Assembly: GCF_004791025.1 (NCBI RefSeq)
Contig: NZ_SRUO01000024.1
Span: 33,010-97,009 of the forward strand
Length of the DNA stretch: 64,000 bases
Source: Mesorhizobium sp. M4B.F.Ca.ET.203.01.1.1
Lineage (GTDB): Bacteria > Pseudomonadota > Alphaproteobacteria > Rhizobiales > Rhizobiaceae
Direction: 5' to 3'
The number at the start of each line of letters is the position of its first letter. Position 1 is the first letter of the stretch. Below, piece by piece: positions 37,022 to 46,932 of the stretch. The translations under genes and the position numbers were made by a program. The notes under the pieces are model-generated. The model was not told where the DNA came from, ran no database searches, and was given only the letters and a program-made list of their open reading frames with translations.

Positions 37022-38164
37022 TCAGCCTCCGTAAGGTTCGAGCACGAGATCGCGGGTGACGAGAACGCGCACGGGAAAACCCGGGCGAATGTCGAGCGTC
37101 GGCGCTATCTGGAGCTGGCGCTGGACGATCTGCTGGCCAACCTGGCTGACGCTGTCGGAAGCGCCGCTGCGCAAGGCGCGCACGATATCGCTCTCCTGGC
37201 CAGACGAGCCAGCCTCCGCCCCGACGCTGAGGATGGTGGAAAGTGCTGCCGCCTTGAACAACTCACCCCAGTGATAGTCGACGCCATCCTCGAGGCCTGC
37301 ATAGCCCTGCCCGTCCGCGCCAGGCTGGCGCTCCAGAACAATCGAACGGCCGTCCGGGAAAATCAGCCTGTTCCAGACAAGCAGCACACGTTTTTGCCCG
37401 AACCCCACGCCGCTGTCGTATTGGCCGATCACTCTGGTGCCTTGGGGGATCAGAAGCGAGCGCCCTGTCGGGCTGTCGTAAACGTTCTGCGTCACCTGGG
37501 CGGTGATTTGACCGGGCAGGTCCGAACGGATACCGGTTACGAGGGCAGCCGGGATCACGGCTCCTGCCTGAAGCACATAAGGTGAAGCCGGTGGCACGAC
37601 GCGTTCGGGCGCGACGGTGTTGCGGTCGGCGGCTGCATTCAGGAAGGCAAGCTGGCGGTCCTGCTGCGTTTGTCCGGCAGGAGCCAGACCGGCGAGATCC
37701 TGCGTGGCGACATTTGTCTGATGTTCCGTCGTTGCGTCGGCGGCAGCCCCGGTCTGGAAGAAGACCTGCGATGTTCGTGCCGCCTCTTCTTCCGCTCGCC
37801 GTCGTTGTTCGGCCTCGTCGACAGTGGGCGTCGCGATAGCCGGCGTGACAACGGGCTGCCCCTTGTTCTGGGCGTCGAGGATCGGGCGGCCGAGATCTCC
37901 GGGCAACGGCGGCCCAAGGATTGGGCCGGTATAGTCGCGTGGCAGGTTGGCCAGCCCATCAGCCGGTTGCCGGTTGGAAGTCGAGAAGAGTTCCTCGCCT
38001 TGGGGGTCTGTCTCGCGCGTCTGCAGGGCGTATATCAGTGCGCCGCCAATGCCGAGCGATGTGATGAAGGCGACGCCGGCGAGCACCTTGCGCGACAGCC
38101 GGGTCACTCGCGGCGGCTCGGCGCGAAGCCGCATGGGAGCGGCCGCCGTTTCGTTCTCGTTCAT
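37022..38164 (-). CDS. trbI: conjugal transfer protein TrbI (VirB10-like)
   Basis: 380 residues from MNENETAAAPMRLRAEPPRV; the ATG at 38164 overlaps the trbG stop (ATGA). One membrane segment (about 26-46, VLAGVAFITSLGIGGALIYAL), a proline-rich linker, then the VirB10 C-terminal domain: VLQAGAVIPAALVTGIRSDL, QVTQNVYDSPTGRSLLIPQG, RVIGQYDSGVGFGQKRVLLV. It spans the envelope and links the inner membrane to the outer-membrane core. Confidence 0.95.
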   Translation of the reverse strand: MNENETAAAPMRLRAEPPRVTRLSRKVLAGVAFITSLGIGGALIYALQTRETDPQGEELFSTSNRQPADGLANLPRDYTGPILGPPLPGDLGRPILDAQNKGQPVVTPAIATPTVDEAEQRRRAEEEAARTSQVFFQTGAAADATTEHQTNVATQDLAGLAPAGQTQQDRQLAFLNAAADRNTVAPERVVPPASPYVLQAGAVIPAALVTGIRSDLPGQITAQVTQNVYDSPTGRSLLIPQGTRVIGQYDSGVGFGQKRVLLVWNRLIFPDGRSIVLERQPGADGQGYAGLEDGVDYHWGELFKAAALSTILSVGAEAGSSGQESDIVRALRSGASDSVSQVGQQIVQRQLQIAPTLDIRPGFPVRVLVTRDLVLEPYGG

Positions 38165-39222
38165 GGCTGCTCCCCTCCCCTTTGCCTCGGTGGATTGGTG
38201 ACTTTCGACGCTGAATTCGAGGTCGGCATCCAAGGCAATCGATCGTTCTTGATCCCGTCGGTTCGGACGATCCTCACGGTCTGTTGTCGGTTGCCGCTGC
38301 CGAGACGCAGTTCGGCCGCGCCGAAGAGACGGTCGACAATCAGAATGTTTTGGAAGACCCGACTGTTGACGATCTGGGCTTCGCCGTCCGGGCCGATGAC
38401 GAAGATCGGCGGCATCTCGCCCTGTACGATCCCGCGCGGGAACTCGACGTAGACGCGCCTGCCGTCGTCATAGACGGTGACGGGCTTCCACGGCGGCGTG
38501 TCACCTGTCAGACCATAGCGGTAGTTGCGCTGGACGGTGTCCGGGATCATCGGCGTGGCAGGAACAACCTGCCGCCGATCGGTTGGCTGCGCCGGGTAGG
38601 CCCATGCCACGGCCGGCATGTAAGGCTTTTCGCCTGCCCGCAGTTCGATCATGTAGCTTCGCCGGTCGGTGGTGACGACGAGATTGGTGGTGATGTCGGC
38701 GCGCGAGGGCTTCACCAGCACATGGACGCGCCGGGTCACGCCTGAACCGCTCTCGGTATCGCCGATGATCCAGCGCGCGGTGTCTCCCGCCGCAATCGGT
38801 CCGCCTCCTGTCAGGTTCTCGCCGGGCTCAAGAGCGATGTCTGTTATCTGCCCGGGTGCGGCATAGACCTGGTAGAGAGCCCCTTCGCTCCAGGGATATA
38901 TCTGGATGGCGTTGTAGTATCCCTCGCGTCGCGGCTGGACGCGCGCGGCCGCGTTGGCGTTCTCGACGCGCGCAGTCGGCGTATCGCCAGCCGTCCCTCC
39001 CATCGTTGGCGTCCAGCCCGGCGGAATGTGTGGCGGTTTGGGTTTCTGTTCGGCGGGTCCTGCCGGGGCGGGTGGCAGCGGCGGCACGTAGGAATCATAG
39101 CCAATCTGTGGCGGTTTCTGGAGCTTGGCACAGCTGGTGAGTACCAACCCCGAAAGGAGGGCCGAGGCGAGTACGGATCCACGAAAAGCTGGAAATGCGA
39201 CGGCGCGCAGCGCAAGGCTCAT
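38161..39222 (-). CDS. trbG: conjugal transfer protein TrbG (VirB9-like)
   Basis: 353 residues, starting at the ATGA overlap with trbF. A lipoprotein-like signal with LVLTSCAKLQ places it at the outer membrane. Proline-rich region follows, then the VirB9 domain with YNAIQIYPWSEGALYQVYAA, PGQITDIALEPGENL and YVEFPRGIVQGEMPPIFVI. It builds the outer-membrane core complex with TrbI. Confidence 0.95.
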   Translation of the reverse strand: MSLALRAVAFPAFRGSVLASALLSGLVLTSCAKLQKPPQIGYDSYVPPLPPAPAGPAEQKPKPPHIPPGWTPTMGGTAGDTPTARVENANAAARVQPRREGYYNAIQIYPWSEGALYQVYAAPGQITDIALEPGENLTGGGPIAAGDTARWIIGDTESGSGVTRRVHVLVKPSRADITTNLVVTTDRRSYMIELRAGEKPYMPAVAWAYPAQPTDRRQVVPATPMIPDTVQRNYRYGLTGDTPPWKPVTVYDDGRRVYVEFPRGIVQGEMPPIFVIGPDGEAQIVNSRVFQNILIVDRLFGAAELRLGSGNRQQTVRIVRTDGIKNDRLPWMPTSNSASKVTNPPRQRGGEQP

Positions 39223-39908
39223 TGGCTCATCTCCCGCGACCAGTTGATGGCGTTGACGTAGATGCCGAGCGGGTTCACGCGAAGCCGTTCGGTGTCATGC
39301 GGCGGCTGGACCACGATCGTGAGGATCGCGGTCCAGTGCTCCGTGGTGGACAACTGACCGCTTTCGTAACGACGCTCGGTCCAGGCGACGCGAAAGGAAT
39401 CCGTGGAGGCACGGATGACCGAAGAGACCTCGACCGCCACCTGCTGCTTGCCGACTTTGGAAAAGGGATCGTTTGCGCGGGCATAATCATTGAGAGCCGC
39501 CGCACCCTGGTCGGTCGTCCACTCGTAGGCGCGCAGCCAATCCTGGCGCACGATGATCGGATCGGCCGGGATCGATCGGACCTGCTCGACGAAGCGGGCG
39601 AGGTGCCAGGCGATTTGCGGGTCGGTCGGCTTGTAGTCGGCAGTCGCCGGCGCGACCGTCTGCGCCTGTCCGAGCGCATCGACCTGGACCACCCACGGCA
39701 CTGCCGATCCCCGCGCTGCCATCCACACGACCGAGCAGGCGAGGCCAGCCGAGAGGATCAGCGACCCGAAGGCCATGTACCGCCAGTTCCTGGCTTGCAC
39801 GCGGGCGGAACCGATGCGCTCGTCCCAGATCTGCGACGCCTTCTGATAAGGCGTCTCCGGTTGAGCTGATTTGCCGTAGTGGACGGCGGGTCGTCGAAAG
39901 ATGTTCAT
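39219..39908 (-). CDS. trbF: conjugal transfer protein TrbF (VirB8-like)
   Basis: 229 residues: cytoplasmic N-terminus, membrane segment (about 46-62, YMAFGSLILSAGLACSV), then the periplasmic VirB8 domain with WHLARFVEQVRSIPADPIIV and WTERRYESGQLSTTEHWTAI. Start ATG at 39908, 3 bp after the trbL stop. Assembly factor of the T4SS inner-membrane complex. Confidence 0.95.
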   Translation of the reverse strand: MNIFRRPAVHYGKSAQPETPYQKASQIWDERIGSARVQARNWRYMAFGSLILSAGLACSVVWMAARGSAVPWVVQVDALGQAQTVAPATADYKPTDPQIAWHLARFVEQVRSIPADPIIVRQDWLRAYEWTTDQGAAALNDYARANDPFSKVGKQQVAVEVSSVIRASTDSFRVAWTERRYESGQLSTTEHWTAILTIVVQPPHDTERLRVNPLGIYVNAINWSREMSQ

Positions 39909-39911
39909 TGG

Positions 39912-41288
39912 TCATTTGCCTTCGGAGAGAGAAATCGATGTGCCGCTGCCGTGGGCTTCGCCGGCACGCACGGCGTGCGCTGTGACCTGGACGCCATGAG
40001 AGAGGCGCTGCGATCGCTGCATGCGTTTGGCCCAGTCCGGCGGACTCCTGGCCACGCTGCCCGCCTGGCCGTCGCGGCCGAATGACGGATCGTTGGCTGC
40101 ACCGGCCCCGCCTCCGACAGTCCCCTGGGTCGATGACCCACCGGTGGCCTCGACGGCCGAATTGACCCCGGAAGCGAAGCTCGACTTCATCGATTGGCTG
40201 GCGCGCGCGGCGGCGCGCTTGAGAGGCGAGGCAGCAGCGGACACAGCAGCGCCTGCAACGCCGCCCATCCCGGAGGCGATGCCCGCGGCGCCAGTCTGGC
40301 CGGCGGAACCAAGAGTATAGGCGGCAGACGCACCGCCTGCGAGAGATGAGCCGTGCCGTGCCGCCAATGGCGCTGCAGACAAAGCCGCGCTTCCGCCTCG
40401 CATCGCGACACCAGCAGTGCCGCCGGCGACGAGCGCCATGCCGCCTGCCGCGAGACCTGTTCCAACGGCCGCTCCCGCCCCAAGCTGCGATCCGCCGGAG
40501 ACAAGACCGTTAGCAATGCCGGGACCGAAGATACCGAGCCCAAGCAGTGACAGCGCCGCCAGCACGATCGCCATCGCCTGGTCGATTGTCGGGTTCTCGC
40601 CGCCGAAGCCCTGGGTGAACTCGCCAAACAGCGTCGAGCCGATGCCGATGACGACGGCAAGCACAAGCACCTTGATGCCCGATGAGATGACGTTGCCAAG
40701 CACGCGTTCGGCCATGAAGGCCGTCTTGCCGAAGAGGCCGAAGGGGATGAGAACGAAGCCTGCCAGCGTCGACAGCTTGAACTCGATCAGGGTGACGAAG
40801 AGCTGCACGGCCAGGATGAAGAAGGCGAGCAGGACGAGCGCCCAGGCGAAGAGCAGGCAGGCGATCTGGATGAAGTTCTCGAAGAAGGACACGTAGCCCA
40901 TCAACCCCGAGATCGCCTCAAGCAGAGGTCGTCCCGCATCGAGGCCGGTTTGCGCGACCTTGCCTGGACGAAGCAGGTCCTGGACTGAAAAGCCCGTGCC
41001 GCTCGCCTTTAGCCCGAGCCCGGAAAAGCTTTCGAAGACGATTTGGGCAAGGCTGTTCCAGTTGGAAATCAGGTAGGCGAAGACGCCAACGAACAGCGTC
41101 TTCTTGACGAGCCGCGCGAGAATGTCGTCATCGGCGCCCCAGCTCCAGAAGAGGGCGGCAAGCGTCACGTCAATGACGATCAGCGTGGTGGCGACAAAGG
41201 CGACTTCGCCGCCGAGCAGGCCAAAGCCGCTGTCTATGTAGCGAGTGAAGGTGGCGAGGAATTGGTCGATGACGCCGGTGTTGCCCAT
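39912..41288 (-). CDS. trbL: conjugal transfer protein TrbL (VirB6-like)
   Basis: 458 residues: MGNTGVIDQFLATFTRYIDS, then multiple membrane segments including VAFVATTLIVIDVTLAALFW and IACLLFAWALVLLAFFILAV. The C-terminal third is Gly/Ala/Ser-rich (AGGMALVAGGTAGVAMRGGS). It is a polytopic inner-membrane channel component. Start is 2 bp after the trbK stop. Confidence 0.94.
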   Translation of the reverse strand: MGNTGVIDQFLATFTRYIDSGFGLLGGEVAFVATTLIVIDVTLAALFWSWGADDDILARLVKKTLFVGVFAYLISNWNSLAQIVFESFSGLGLKASGTGFSVQDLLRPGKVAQTGLDAGRPLLEAISGLMGYVSFFENFIQIACLLFAWALVLLAFFILAVQLFVTLIEFKLSTLAGFVLIPFGLFGKTAFMAERVLGNVISSGIKVLVLAVVIGIGSTLFGEFTQGFGGENPTIDQAMAIVLAALSLLGLGIFGPGIANGLVSGGSQLGAGAAVGTGLAAGGMALVAGGTAGVAMRGGSAALSAAPLAARHGSSLAGGASAAYTLGSAGQTGAAGIASGMGGVAGAAVSAAASPLKRAAARASQSMKSSFASGVNSAVEATGGSSTQGTVGGGAGAANDPSFGRDGQAGSVARSPPDWAKRMQRSQRLSHGVQVTAHAVRAGEAHGSGTSISLSEGK

Positions 41289-41290
41289 GC

Positions 41291-41617
41291 CTATCGCGTC
41301 CCCGGCGAGGTCGCATCTTTCGGCGGCGCGCCGACCGGCCCGGAAGCGGAGGTCGCAAATGGCGCTTTAACCCTGAGGAACCGGTCGCGCTGTTCGGCCC
41401 ACAGGCGCAAACAACCGCTGTCGCGCAATGCAACCTCACCCAATATCTGGCAGCGGCGCAGACCCTCGCGGGGCGGGTTCGGCACCAAAGCGGCAGGCAA
41501 CTGAGTAGCGGCATCGTGCGGCCTTTCCTCCTTCCGGGTCATCACGAGCGCGGTCGCCGTAACGGCGACCGCGACAAAGATGACGGCGACGACGCGGGCA
41601 AGTGACTTGCTATCCAC
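41291..41617 (-). CDS. trbK: putative entry exclusion protein (TrbK-alt type)
   Basis: 108 residues: N-terminal membrane segment ARVVAVIFVAVAVTATALVM, then a short periplasmic domain with two conserved Cys (RRCQILGEVALRDSGCLRLW). Its place between trbJ and trbL and these motifs match TrbK-alt proteins of rhizobial Trb loci. It probably blocks entry of a second copy of the element into the cell (family inference). Confidence 0.88.
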   Translation of the reverse strand: MDSKSLARVVAVIFVAVAVTATALVMTRKEERPHDAATQLPAALVPNPPREGLRRCQILGEVALRDSGCLRLWAEQRDRFLRVKAPFATSASGPVGAPPKDATSPGTR

Positions 41618-41628
41618 GGTCGGAACCC

Positions 41629-42387
41629 TCAGCGATTGAACATCGTGGCATTGCCGGCCTGGTAGCCGGAGCCGGGGGTGAGGAAGCGACGGCGCTGCTC
41701 TCGGCCCTGGTCGGCGGCGGCGGCACGTTCGGCTTCGGTCAACGCCTGGGCGCGACCGTTGGCGGCGACAACGGCGGTGAGGTCAGCGAGCTGTTGCGCC
41801 TGCAGCGCGAGGAGCTGGTTGCCGGCCTGCGTCGCCTGCAGCGCGCCGGTCGCTGATTGACTGGCGCCGACAAGCCCCGACATCTGCGTGCGATTGGTGT
41901 CGATGTTTCCAACGACGCCGGCCTGCACGCGCATGGCGTCCTGCAGGCCGCCAACGGTGTTTTGCCAGCGCGAGCGCGCATCGGTGACGAGTTGCTGGTC
42001 GGAGGCTGAGAGAGAGACGCTGCCATATTGCTGCTGGAACGCCTTGTCGATCTGCTGGACGTCGAAGGCGACGTTCTGCGCCTGGTTGAGGAGCTGCTGC
42101 GTGCGCTGCACCGATTGCTGCAACTGCTGCAGCGAGGAGAAGGGCAGGCTCGCGAGATTGCGCGCCTGGTTGATCAGCATCTGGGCCTGGTTCTGCAGTG
42201 ATGTGATCTGGTTGGTGATCTGCTGAAGCGATCGCGCCGCCGTCAGCACATTTTGCGAATAGTTGGACGGATCAAAGACGATGAATGCCTGCGCCGGCGC
42301 AGTCACCATCAGCGAGGCCGCAACCGGTGCGGTGAGCAAGGTGGCGGCCAGCAACACAGCGCGAGAGCAGTTTCTATGGCTAGTCAT
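41629..42387 (-). CDS. trbJ: conjugal transfer protein TrbJ (VirB5-like)
   Basis: 252 residues with signal peptide (LLAATLLTAPVAASLMV ... APAQA). The mature part is Gln-rich and helical: FDPSNYSQNVLTAARSLQQI, TNQITSLQNQAQMLINQARN. It is a minor pilus component. The start at 42387 overlaps the trbE stop by 4 bp. Downstream trbK starts 11 bp later. Confidence 0.94.
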   Translation of the reverse strand: MTSHRNCSRAVLLAATLLTAPVAASLMVTAPAQAFIVFDPSNYSQNVLTAARSLQQITNQITSLQNQAQMLINQARNLASLPFSSLQQLQQSVQRTQQLLNQAQNVAFDVQQIDKAFQQQYGSVSLSASDQQLVTDARSRWQNTVGGLQDAMRVQAGVVGNIDTNRTQMSGLVGASQSATGALQATQAGNQLLALQAQQLADLTAVVAANGRAQALTEAERAAAADQGREQRRRFLTPGSGYQAGNATMFNR

Positions 42388-44841
42388 GATTGGAACTCCT
42401 TTTTAGCTTGCAGTGAGGAGGTGGAGAGATCGGGAATGAGGTCAGCGGCCCAGCCGACGTTTCGGGCGCGCAGCCAGGCTGCAAGGAAGCCGTAACGCCC
42501 GTGTTCGGCGGCGATGCTGGCGATCAAGGCCTGATCGGTTCTTGAGGATGCGGCGCAGAGCGCCAGCCCAATTTCGGACAAGCCGAGTTCGAAGAGGCGG
42601 TTGCCACGCCGGGACTGGCAGTAGTAGTCGCGTTTCGGCGTCGCGCGCGCCAGGATTTCTATCTGGCGATCGTTGAGGCCGAAGCGGCGATAGATCGCCG
42701 TGATCTGCGGCTCGATCGCGCGCTCGTTCGGCAAGAGCAACCGGGTCGGGCAGCTCTCGATGATCGCAGGCGCGATACCCGAATTGTCGATGTCGGAGAG
42801 CGACTGCGTAGCGAAGATGACGCTGGCGTTCTTCTTGCGCAGCGTCTTCAACCACTCGCGCAACTGGCCGGCGAAACCTTGGTCGTCAAGGGCGAGCCAG
42901 CCCTCGTCGATTATCAGCAATGTCGGCCGCCCATCAAGCCGGTCACCGATGCGATGGAAGAGGTAGGAGAGAACCGCCGGCGCGGCTCCGGTGCCAACGA
43001 GACCCTCGATTTCGAACGCCTGGACTGACGCCGCGCCAAGATGTTCCGCCTCGGCATCGAGCAGCCGGCCGTATGGACCGCCGATGCAGTAGGAGCGAAG
43101 GGCTTGCTTCAGGTCGTTCACCTGCAAAAGCACGCTGAGGCCGGTGATGGTGCGTTCCTCGACTGGCGCCGAGGCGAGCGACGTCAGGGCCGCCCAGATG
43201 TGTTCCTTGGCATCCGGGGTAATAGCGATGCCTTCGCGCGCCAGGATCGCCACCACCCAGTCGGCGGCCCAGGCACGCTCGTAGGTCTCGTGTATGCGGG
43301 CTAGTGGCTGGAGGGAGACCGACGGTTTCGTGCCTACGGTGAGTTCGCCCCCGAAATCGTGCCAGTCGCCCGCCATGGCAAGTGTCGCGGCGCGGATCGA
43401 ACCGCCGAAGTCGAAGGCAAAGATTTGGGCCCGCGCATAGCGGCGAAACTGCAAGGCCATCAGCGCCAGCAGCACCGACTTGCCGGCGCCGGTGGGGCCT
43501 ACGACAAGCGTGTGCCCCACGTCGCCGACATGCAGGGACAACCCGGAACGGGGTCGAGCCCTCGGTCTTGCCATAGAGCAAGGGGGGCGCACCGAAGTGC
43601 TCGTCCCGTTCCGGCCCCGCCCACACGGCAGAGAGGGGAATCATGTGGGCGAGATTGAGTGTCGAGATGGGCGGCTGGCGGACATTGGCGTAGGCATGGC
43701 CTGGCAATGAGCCGAGCCAGGCATCCACGGCATTGATGGTTTCGACCATGGCGGTGAAGTCGCGTCCCTGGATGACCTTCTCGACGAGACGAAGTTTCTC
43801 CTGCGACACGCGTGGATCGGCGTCCCAGACCGTGACGGTCGCGGTGACGTAGGCCATGCCCGCCACGTCTGCCCCGAGTTCCTGCAAGGCCATGTCGGCG
43901 TCGGCGGACTTGTTGGCGGCGTCGGTGTCCACGAGGACGGAGGCCTCGTTGGTCATGACCTCCTTCAGGATCGCCGCAATCGACTTGCGCTTGGCAAACC
44001 ATTGCCGCCGTATCTTGGTCAGCAACTTGGCGGCATCAGTCTTGTCGAGCAGGATCGCACGCGTCGACCAGCGATAGGGAAAGGCGAGCCGGTTGAGGTC
44101 ATCGAGCAGACCCGGCGTGGTCGCGGTCGGAAAGCCGACGATGGTGAGCACGCGAAGATGCTGGTCGCCAAGGCACGGTTCAAGCCCACCGGTCAGTGGC
44201 AGGTCGGCCAGCAGCGCATCGAGATAGATGGGTGTCTCCGGGACGCGCACGCGATGGCGCTTGGTCGAGATCGTCGAATGCAAGTAGGTCAGCGTCTCGC
44301 TGTCATCGAGCCAGCGGCATTCCGGCATGAAGCCGTCGAGCAGGGTGAGCACGCGCTCGGCGCGGTCGACAAAGGCGCGCATGATTTCGTCGGCATCTAT
44401 CCTGGACTGATCGCGCCCCTCGTAGAGCCACGTCTCGGCGCGGGCTGCTTCCTCGGCCGGCGGCAGATAGAGAAAGGTAAGGAAGTAGCTCGATACGAAA
44501 TGAACCTCCTCCTCTTCGAACTCGGCCTTGCGCTCGGCGTCGACCAGGCGAGAGGCGGGATCGGGAAACTCGCTTTCGGGATAGGTCGCGGCGGCGTGCC
44601 GCTGCGCCTCGACGAAGAGGCTCCAACCCGAACCGAGGCGACGGACGGCATTGTTGATGCGCGAGGCCGCCGCGACCAGTTCGGCCGCGACGGCGGATTC
44701 GAGATCCGGCCCGCGGAATTTGGCGGTTCGCTGAAAGCTGCCATCCTTGTTCAGCACCACGCCAGGCGCGACGAGCGCAACCCATGGCAGGTAGTCGGCA
44801 AGGCGGCTGGCGCTGCGGCGATATTCGGCAAGGTTGATCAT
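42384..44841 (-). pseudogene. trbE: conjugal transfer ATPase TrbE (VirB4-like), with a one-base frameshift
   Basis: From ATG 44841 the frame reads MINLAEYRRSASRLADYLPW and continues through the VirB4 N-terminal domain to LYGKTEGSTPFR. At 43542-43544 an extra G in a GGG run shifts it. The correct downstream frame continues LSLHVGDVGHTLVVGPTGAG, with Walker A GPTGAGKSVLL, Walker B-like TLLIIDEGWLALDDQGF and arginine-rich end. Restored length is 818 residues, full for the family. Its ATPase powers pilus assembly and transfer, so the lesion, if real, should block conjugation. Confidence 0.93.
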
Positions 44842-44851
44842 GATCGCGCCC

Positions 44852-45133
44852 TTAAACGGCCAGGTGAGTTGGGAGGCGCAGATGCCGGCGGCCAACTTCC
44901 ACGAACAGCGGATCGCCCTTGGCGGCCCACACCGCCATGAAATGCCCAAGCGCCCAGATGACGAGACCGGCCAGCCAGAGGCGCAGGCCAAGGCCAACCG
45001 CGCCTGCCAGTGTGCCGTTCAGGATCGCGATGGAGCGGGGTGCGCCGCCAAGCAGTATGTGCTCGGTCAGCGCCCTATGAACGGCGACGGTGAAACCGGG
45101 CACTGCGTCGAGCTGTTCGAAAGCGGTTGCCAT
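44852..45133 (-). CDS. trbD: conjugal transfer protein TrbD (VirB3-like)
   Basis: 93 residues: MATAFEQLDAVPGFTVAVHR, LLGGAPRSIAILNGTLAGAV, and GLRLWLAGLVIWALGHFMAV (two membrane segments). The ATG overlaps the trbC stop by one base (TGATG) and trbE follows 10 bp on. It is a small inner-membrane partner of the TrbE ATPase. Confidence 0.93.
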   Translation of the reverse strand: MATAFEQLDAVPGFTVAVHRALTEHILLGGAPRSIAILNGTLAGAVGLGLRLWLAGLVIWALGHFMAVWAAKGDPLFVEVGRRHLRLPTHLAV

Positions 45134-45459
45134 CAGATCAACGCTCCGCCGCCAAACGAGAAGAACGACAAAAAGAAGCTCGACGCCGCGAAGGCGATCG
45201 ACAGGCCAAAGACGATCTGGATCAGCCGCCTGAAGCCGCCGGACGTATCGCCAAAGGCAAGCGTCAGGCCGGTGACGATGATGATGATGACGGCAATGAT
45301 CTTGGAGACCGGCCCTTCGATCGACTGAAGGATTTTTTCGAGTGGTTGCTCCCACGGCATCGAGGAGCCGGCGGCATTGGCGGCCGGGGCCACCATGAGA
45401 GAGATGACGAGGGTTGTCGCCGCCGTAGCCAGGTGCTCACGGGAAAGATTGTGGATCAT
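45133..45459 (-). CDS. trbC: conjugal transfer pilin TrbC (VirB2-like)
   Basis: 108 residues with signal segment TTLVISLMVAPAANAAGSSM, then the pilin core with two membrane segments KIIAVIIIIVTGLTLAFGDT and IVFGLSIAFAASSFFLSFF. The ATG overlaps the trbB stop by 4 bp (ATGA). It is the major pilin subunit. Confidence 0.94.
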   Translation of the reverse strand: MIHNLSREHLATAATTLVISLMVAPAANAAGSSMPWEQPLEKILQSIEGPVSKIIAVIIIIVTGLTLAFGDTSGGFRRLIQIVFGLSIAFAASSFFLSFFSFGGGALI

Positions 45460-46439
45460 GATTTGTCTCCTGTGTTGTTCGGGGTGGCTTGGGAGGTGCG
45501 ATAGTCGCCGTCGGGTCCAAGGCCATCGATGCGTGCGAGTTCGGTCAGTCGCCGTGCGGGACCGCGTCCCGACAGGACGGCGACAAGGTCAATGGTTTCG
45601 GCGATCAGCGCGCGCGGCACCGTGACGACGGCTTCCTGGATGAGTTGCTCGAGACGGCGCAGCGCCCCGATCCCGGAGCCGGCATGGATGGTGCCGATGC
45701 CGCCGGGGTGCCCGGTGCCCCATGCCTTCAGCAGGTCGAGGGCCTCGGCGCCGCGCACCTCACCGATCGGGATGCGGTCGGGTCGCAGGCGCATTGAGGA
45801 TCGGACGAGGTCGGAGAGGTTGGCGACACCATCTTTTGTGCGCATGGCGACAAGGTTGGGCGCCGCGCACTGGAGTTCGCGCGTGTCCTCGATGATGACG
45901 ACGCGATCGGCCCCTTTCGCCACTTCGGCGAGCAAGGCGTTGGTGAGCGTCGTCTTGCCCGTGGACGTGCCGCCGGCGACGAGGATGTTTGCGCGGGCAG
46001 CGACGGCAGCGCGCAACGTCGCCGCCTGACCGTCTGTCATGATACCAGCCGCCACGTAGTCTTCGAGTGTGAAGATCGCGACAGCTGGCTTGCGGATGGC
46101 AAAGGCCGGCGCGGCGACGACCGGCGGCAGCAGTCCTTCGAACCGTTCCCCGGTTTCGGGCAATTCGGCAGAGACCCGTGGAGAGCACGGATGCACTTCC
46201 GCGCCGACGTGATGAGCCACCAGGCGCACGATGCGCTCGCCATCGGCGGCAGACAGCACCTTCCCCGTCTCGGCCAGACCTTCGGTGAGGCGGTCCACCC
46301 AAATCCGGCCGTCGGGATTCAGCATGACTTCGACGACCACGGGATCGTCCAGCAGCCGTGCTATTTCGGCTCCGAGCGCCGTGCGCAGCATGCGCGAGCT
46401 GCGGGCGCGTCCTTCGCTATTGTTTTGCGAAACCGTCAT
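45456..46439 (-). CDS. trbB: conjugal transfer ATPase TrbB (VirB11-like)
   Basis: 327 residues: MTVSQNNSEGRARSSRMLRT, then the VirB11 domain with Walker A LVAGGTSTGKTTLTNALLA, RVVIIEDTRELQCAAPNLVA (Walker B region) and GEVRGAEALDLLKAWGTGHP. A hexameric traffic ATPase and the first gene of the trb operon. The 494-bp region before it holds paired palindromes. Confidence 0.95.
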   Translation of the reverse strand: MTVSQNNSEGRARSSRMLRTALGAEIARLLDDPVVVEVMLNPDGRIWVDRLTEGLAETGKVLSAADGERIVRLVAHHVGAEVHPCSPRVSAELPETGERFEGLLPPVVAAPAFAIRKPAVAIFTLEDYVAAGIMTDGQAATLRAAVAARANILVAGGTSTGKTTLTNALLAEVAKGADRVVIIEDTRELQCAAPNLVAMRTKDGVANLSDLVRSSMRLRPDRIPIGEVRGAEALDLLKAWGTGHPGGIGTIHAGSGIGALRRLEQLIQEAVVTVPRALIAETIDLVAVLSGRGPARRLTELARIDGLGPDGDYRTSQATPNNTGDKS

Positions 46440-46932
46440 CTCGTCCCCGTCTTTCCGTTGGGGACAACTCGGATGGTCCCCGCTCGGGGATGACTAAGAG
46501 AACCGGATATCGGTTCGGTTCAACAAGTATATCGAGGCGTAGTAGCGTGGCGTGTAATTACAGGAGAGCGGCGGTGCGGCTGCCTTTTCTCGTTGATCGG
46601 AGAGCGATCGGGGTCGGATCGGTGAACCGGGCTCCCCACAACTCACGTCGCCGCGAGCCGCGCCTGTTATTGCCGATCTTAAGGAGAGGAGACCGACGCG
46701 GGGATTGCGCATCCGTCGCTAGATTCATCAGCGATAGCGCATAACCGCCATTTATACGCAATCGCGTATAAAGCCGATCTATGCGCGAGTGCGTATAGTG
46801 CGCGTGCAGATAACAGAAGAACGGCTGCAATGATGAGCCTCGGTGTTGAACCGAACCGCGGCCCTCCGACCTCGAGGATGGCCTTGGTTGCCGTCGCTAG
46901 GGAATGCGTCGAGCGGCAAATCTTGCTCGACT
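46440..46932. promoter_or_regulatory. trb operon leader and promoter region
   Basis: 493 bp with no gene, between the AbiEii stop and trbB. It holds a GAACCG-N5-CGGTTC inverted repeat (46500-46516), GGGGAC-N10-GTCCCC just before it (about 46460-46481), and the paired 18-bp palindromes at 46753-46797. Confidence 0.6.
46753..46797. promoter_or_regulatory. two tandem 18-bp palindromic operators upstream of trbB
   Basis: Site 1 (46753-46770) is TATACGC-AATC-GCGTATA, a perfect inverted repeat. Site 2 (46780-46797) is TATGCGC-GAGT-GCGTATA, with one arm mismatch. Centres are 27 bp apart. A further GCGCATA half-site lies at about 46736. They probably bind a dimeric regulator of the trb operon; which one is not shown. 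Confidence 0.65.

Noticed and set aside
46440..46932. Search for a TraR/LuxR-type tra box upstream of trbB
   Set aside because: No sequence close to the tra-box consensus was seen; the palindromes present have a different core.
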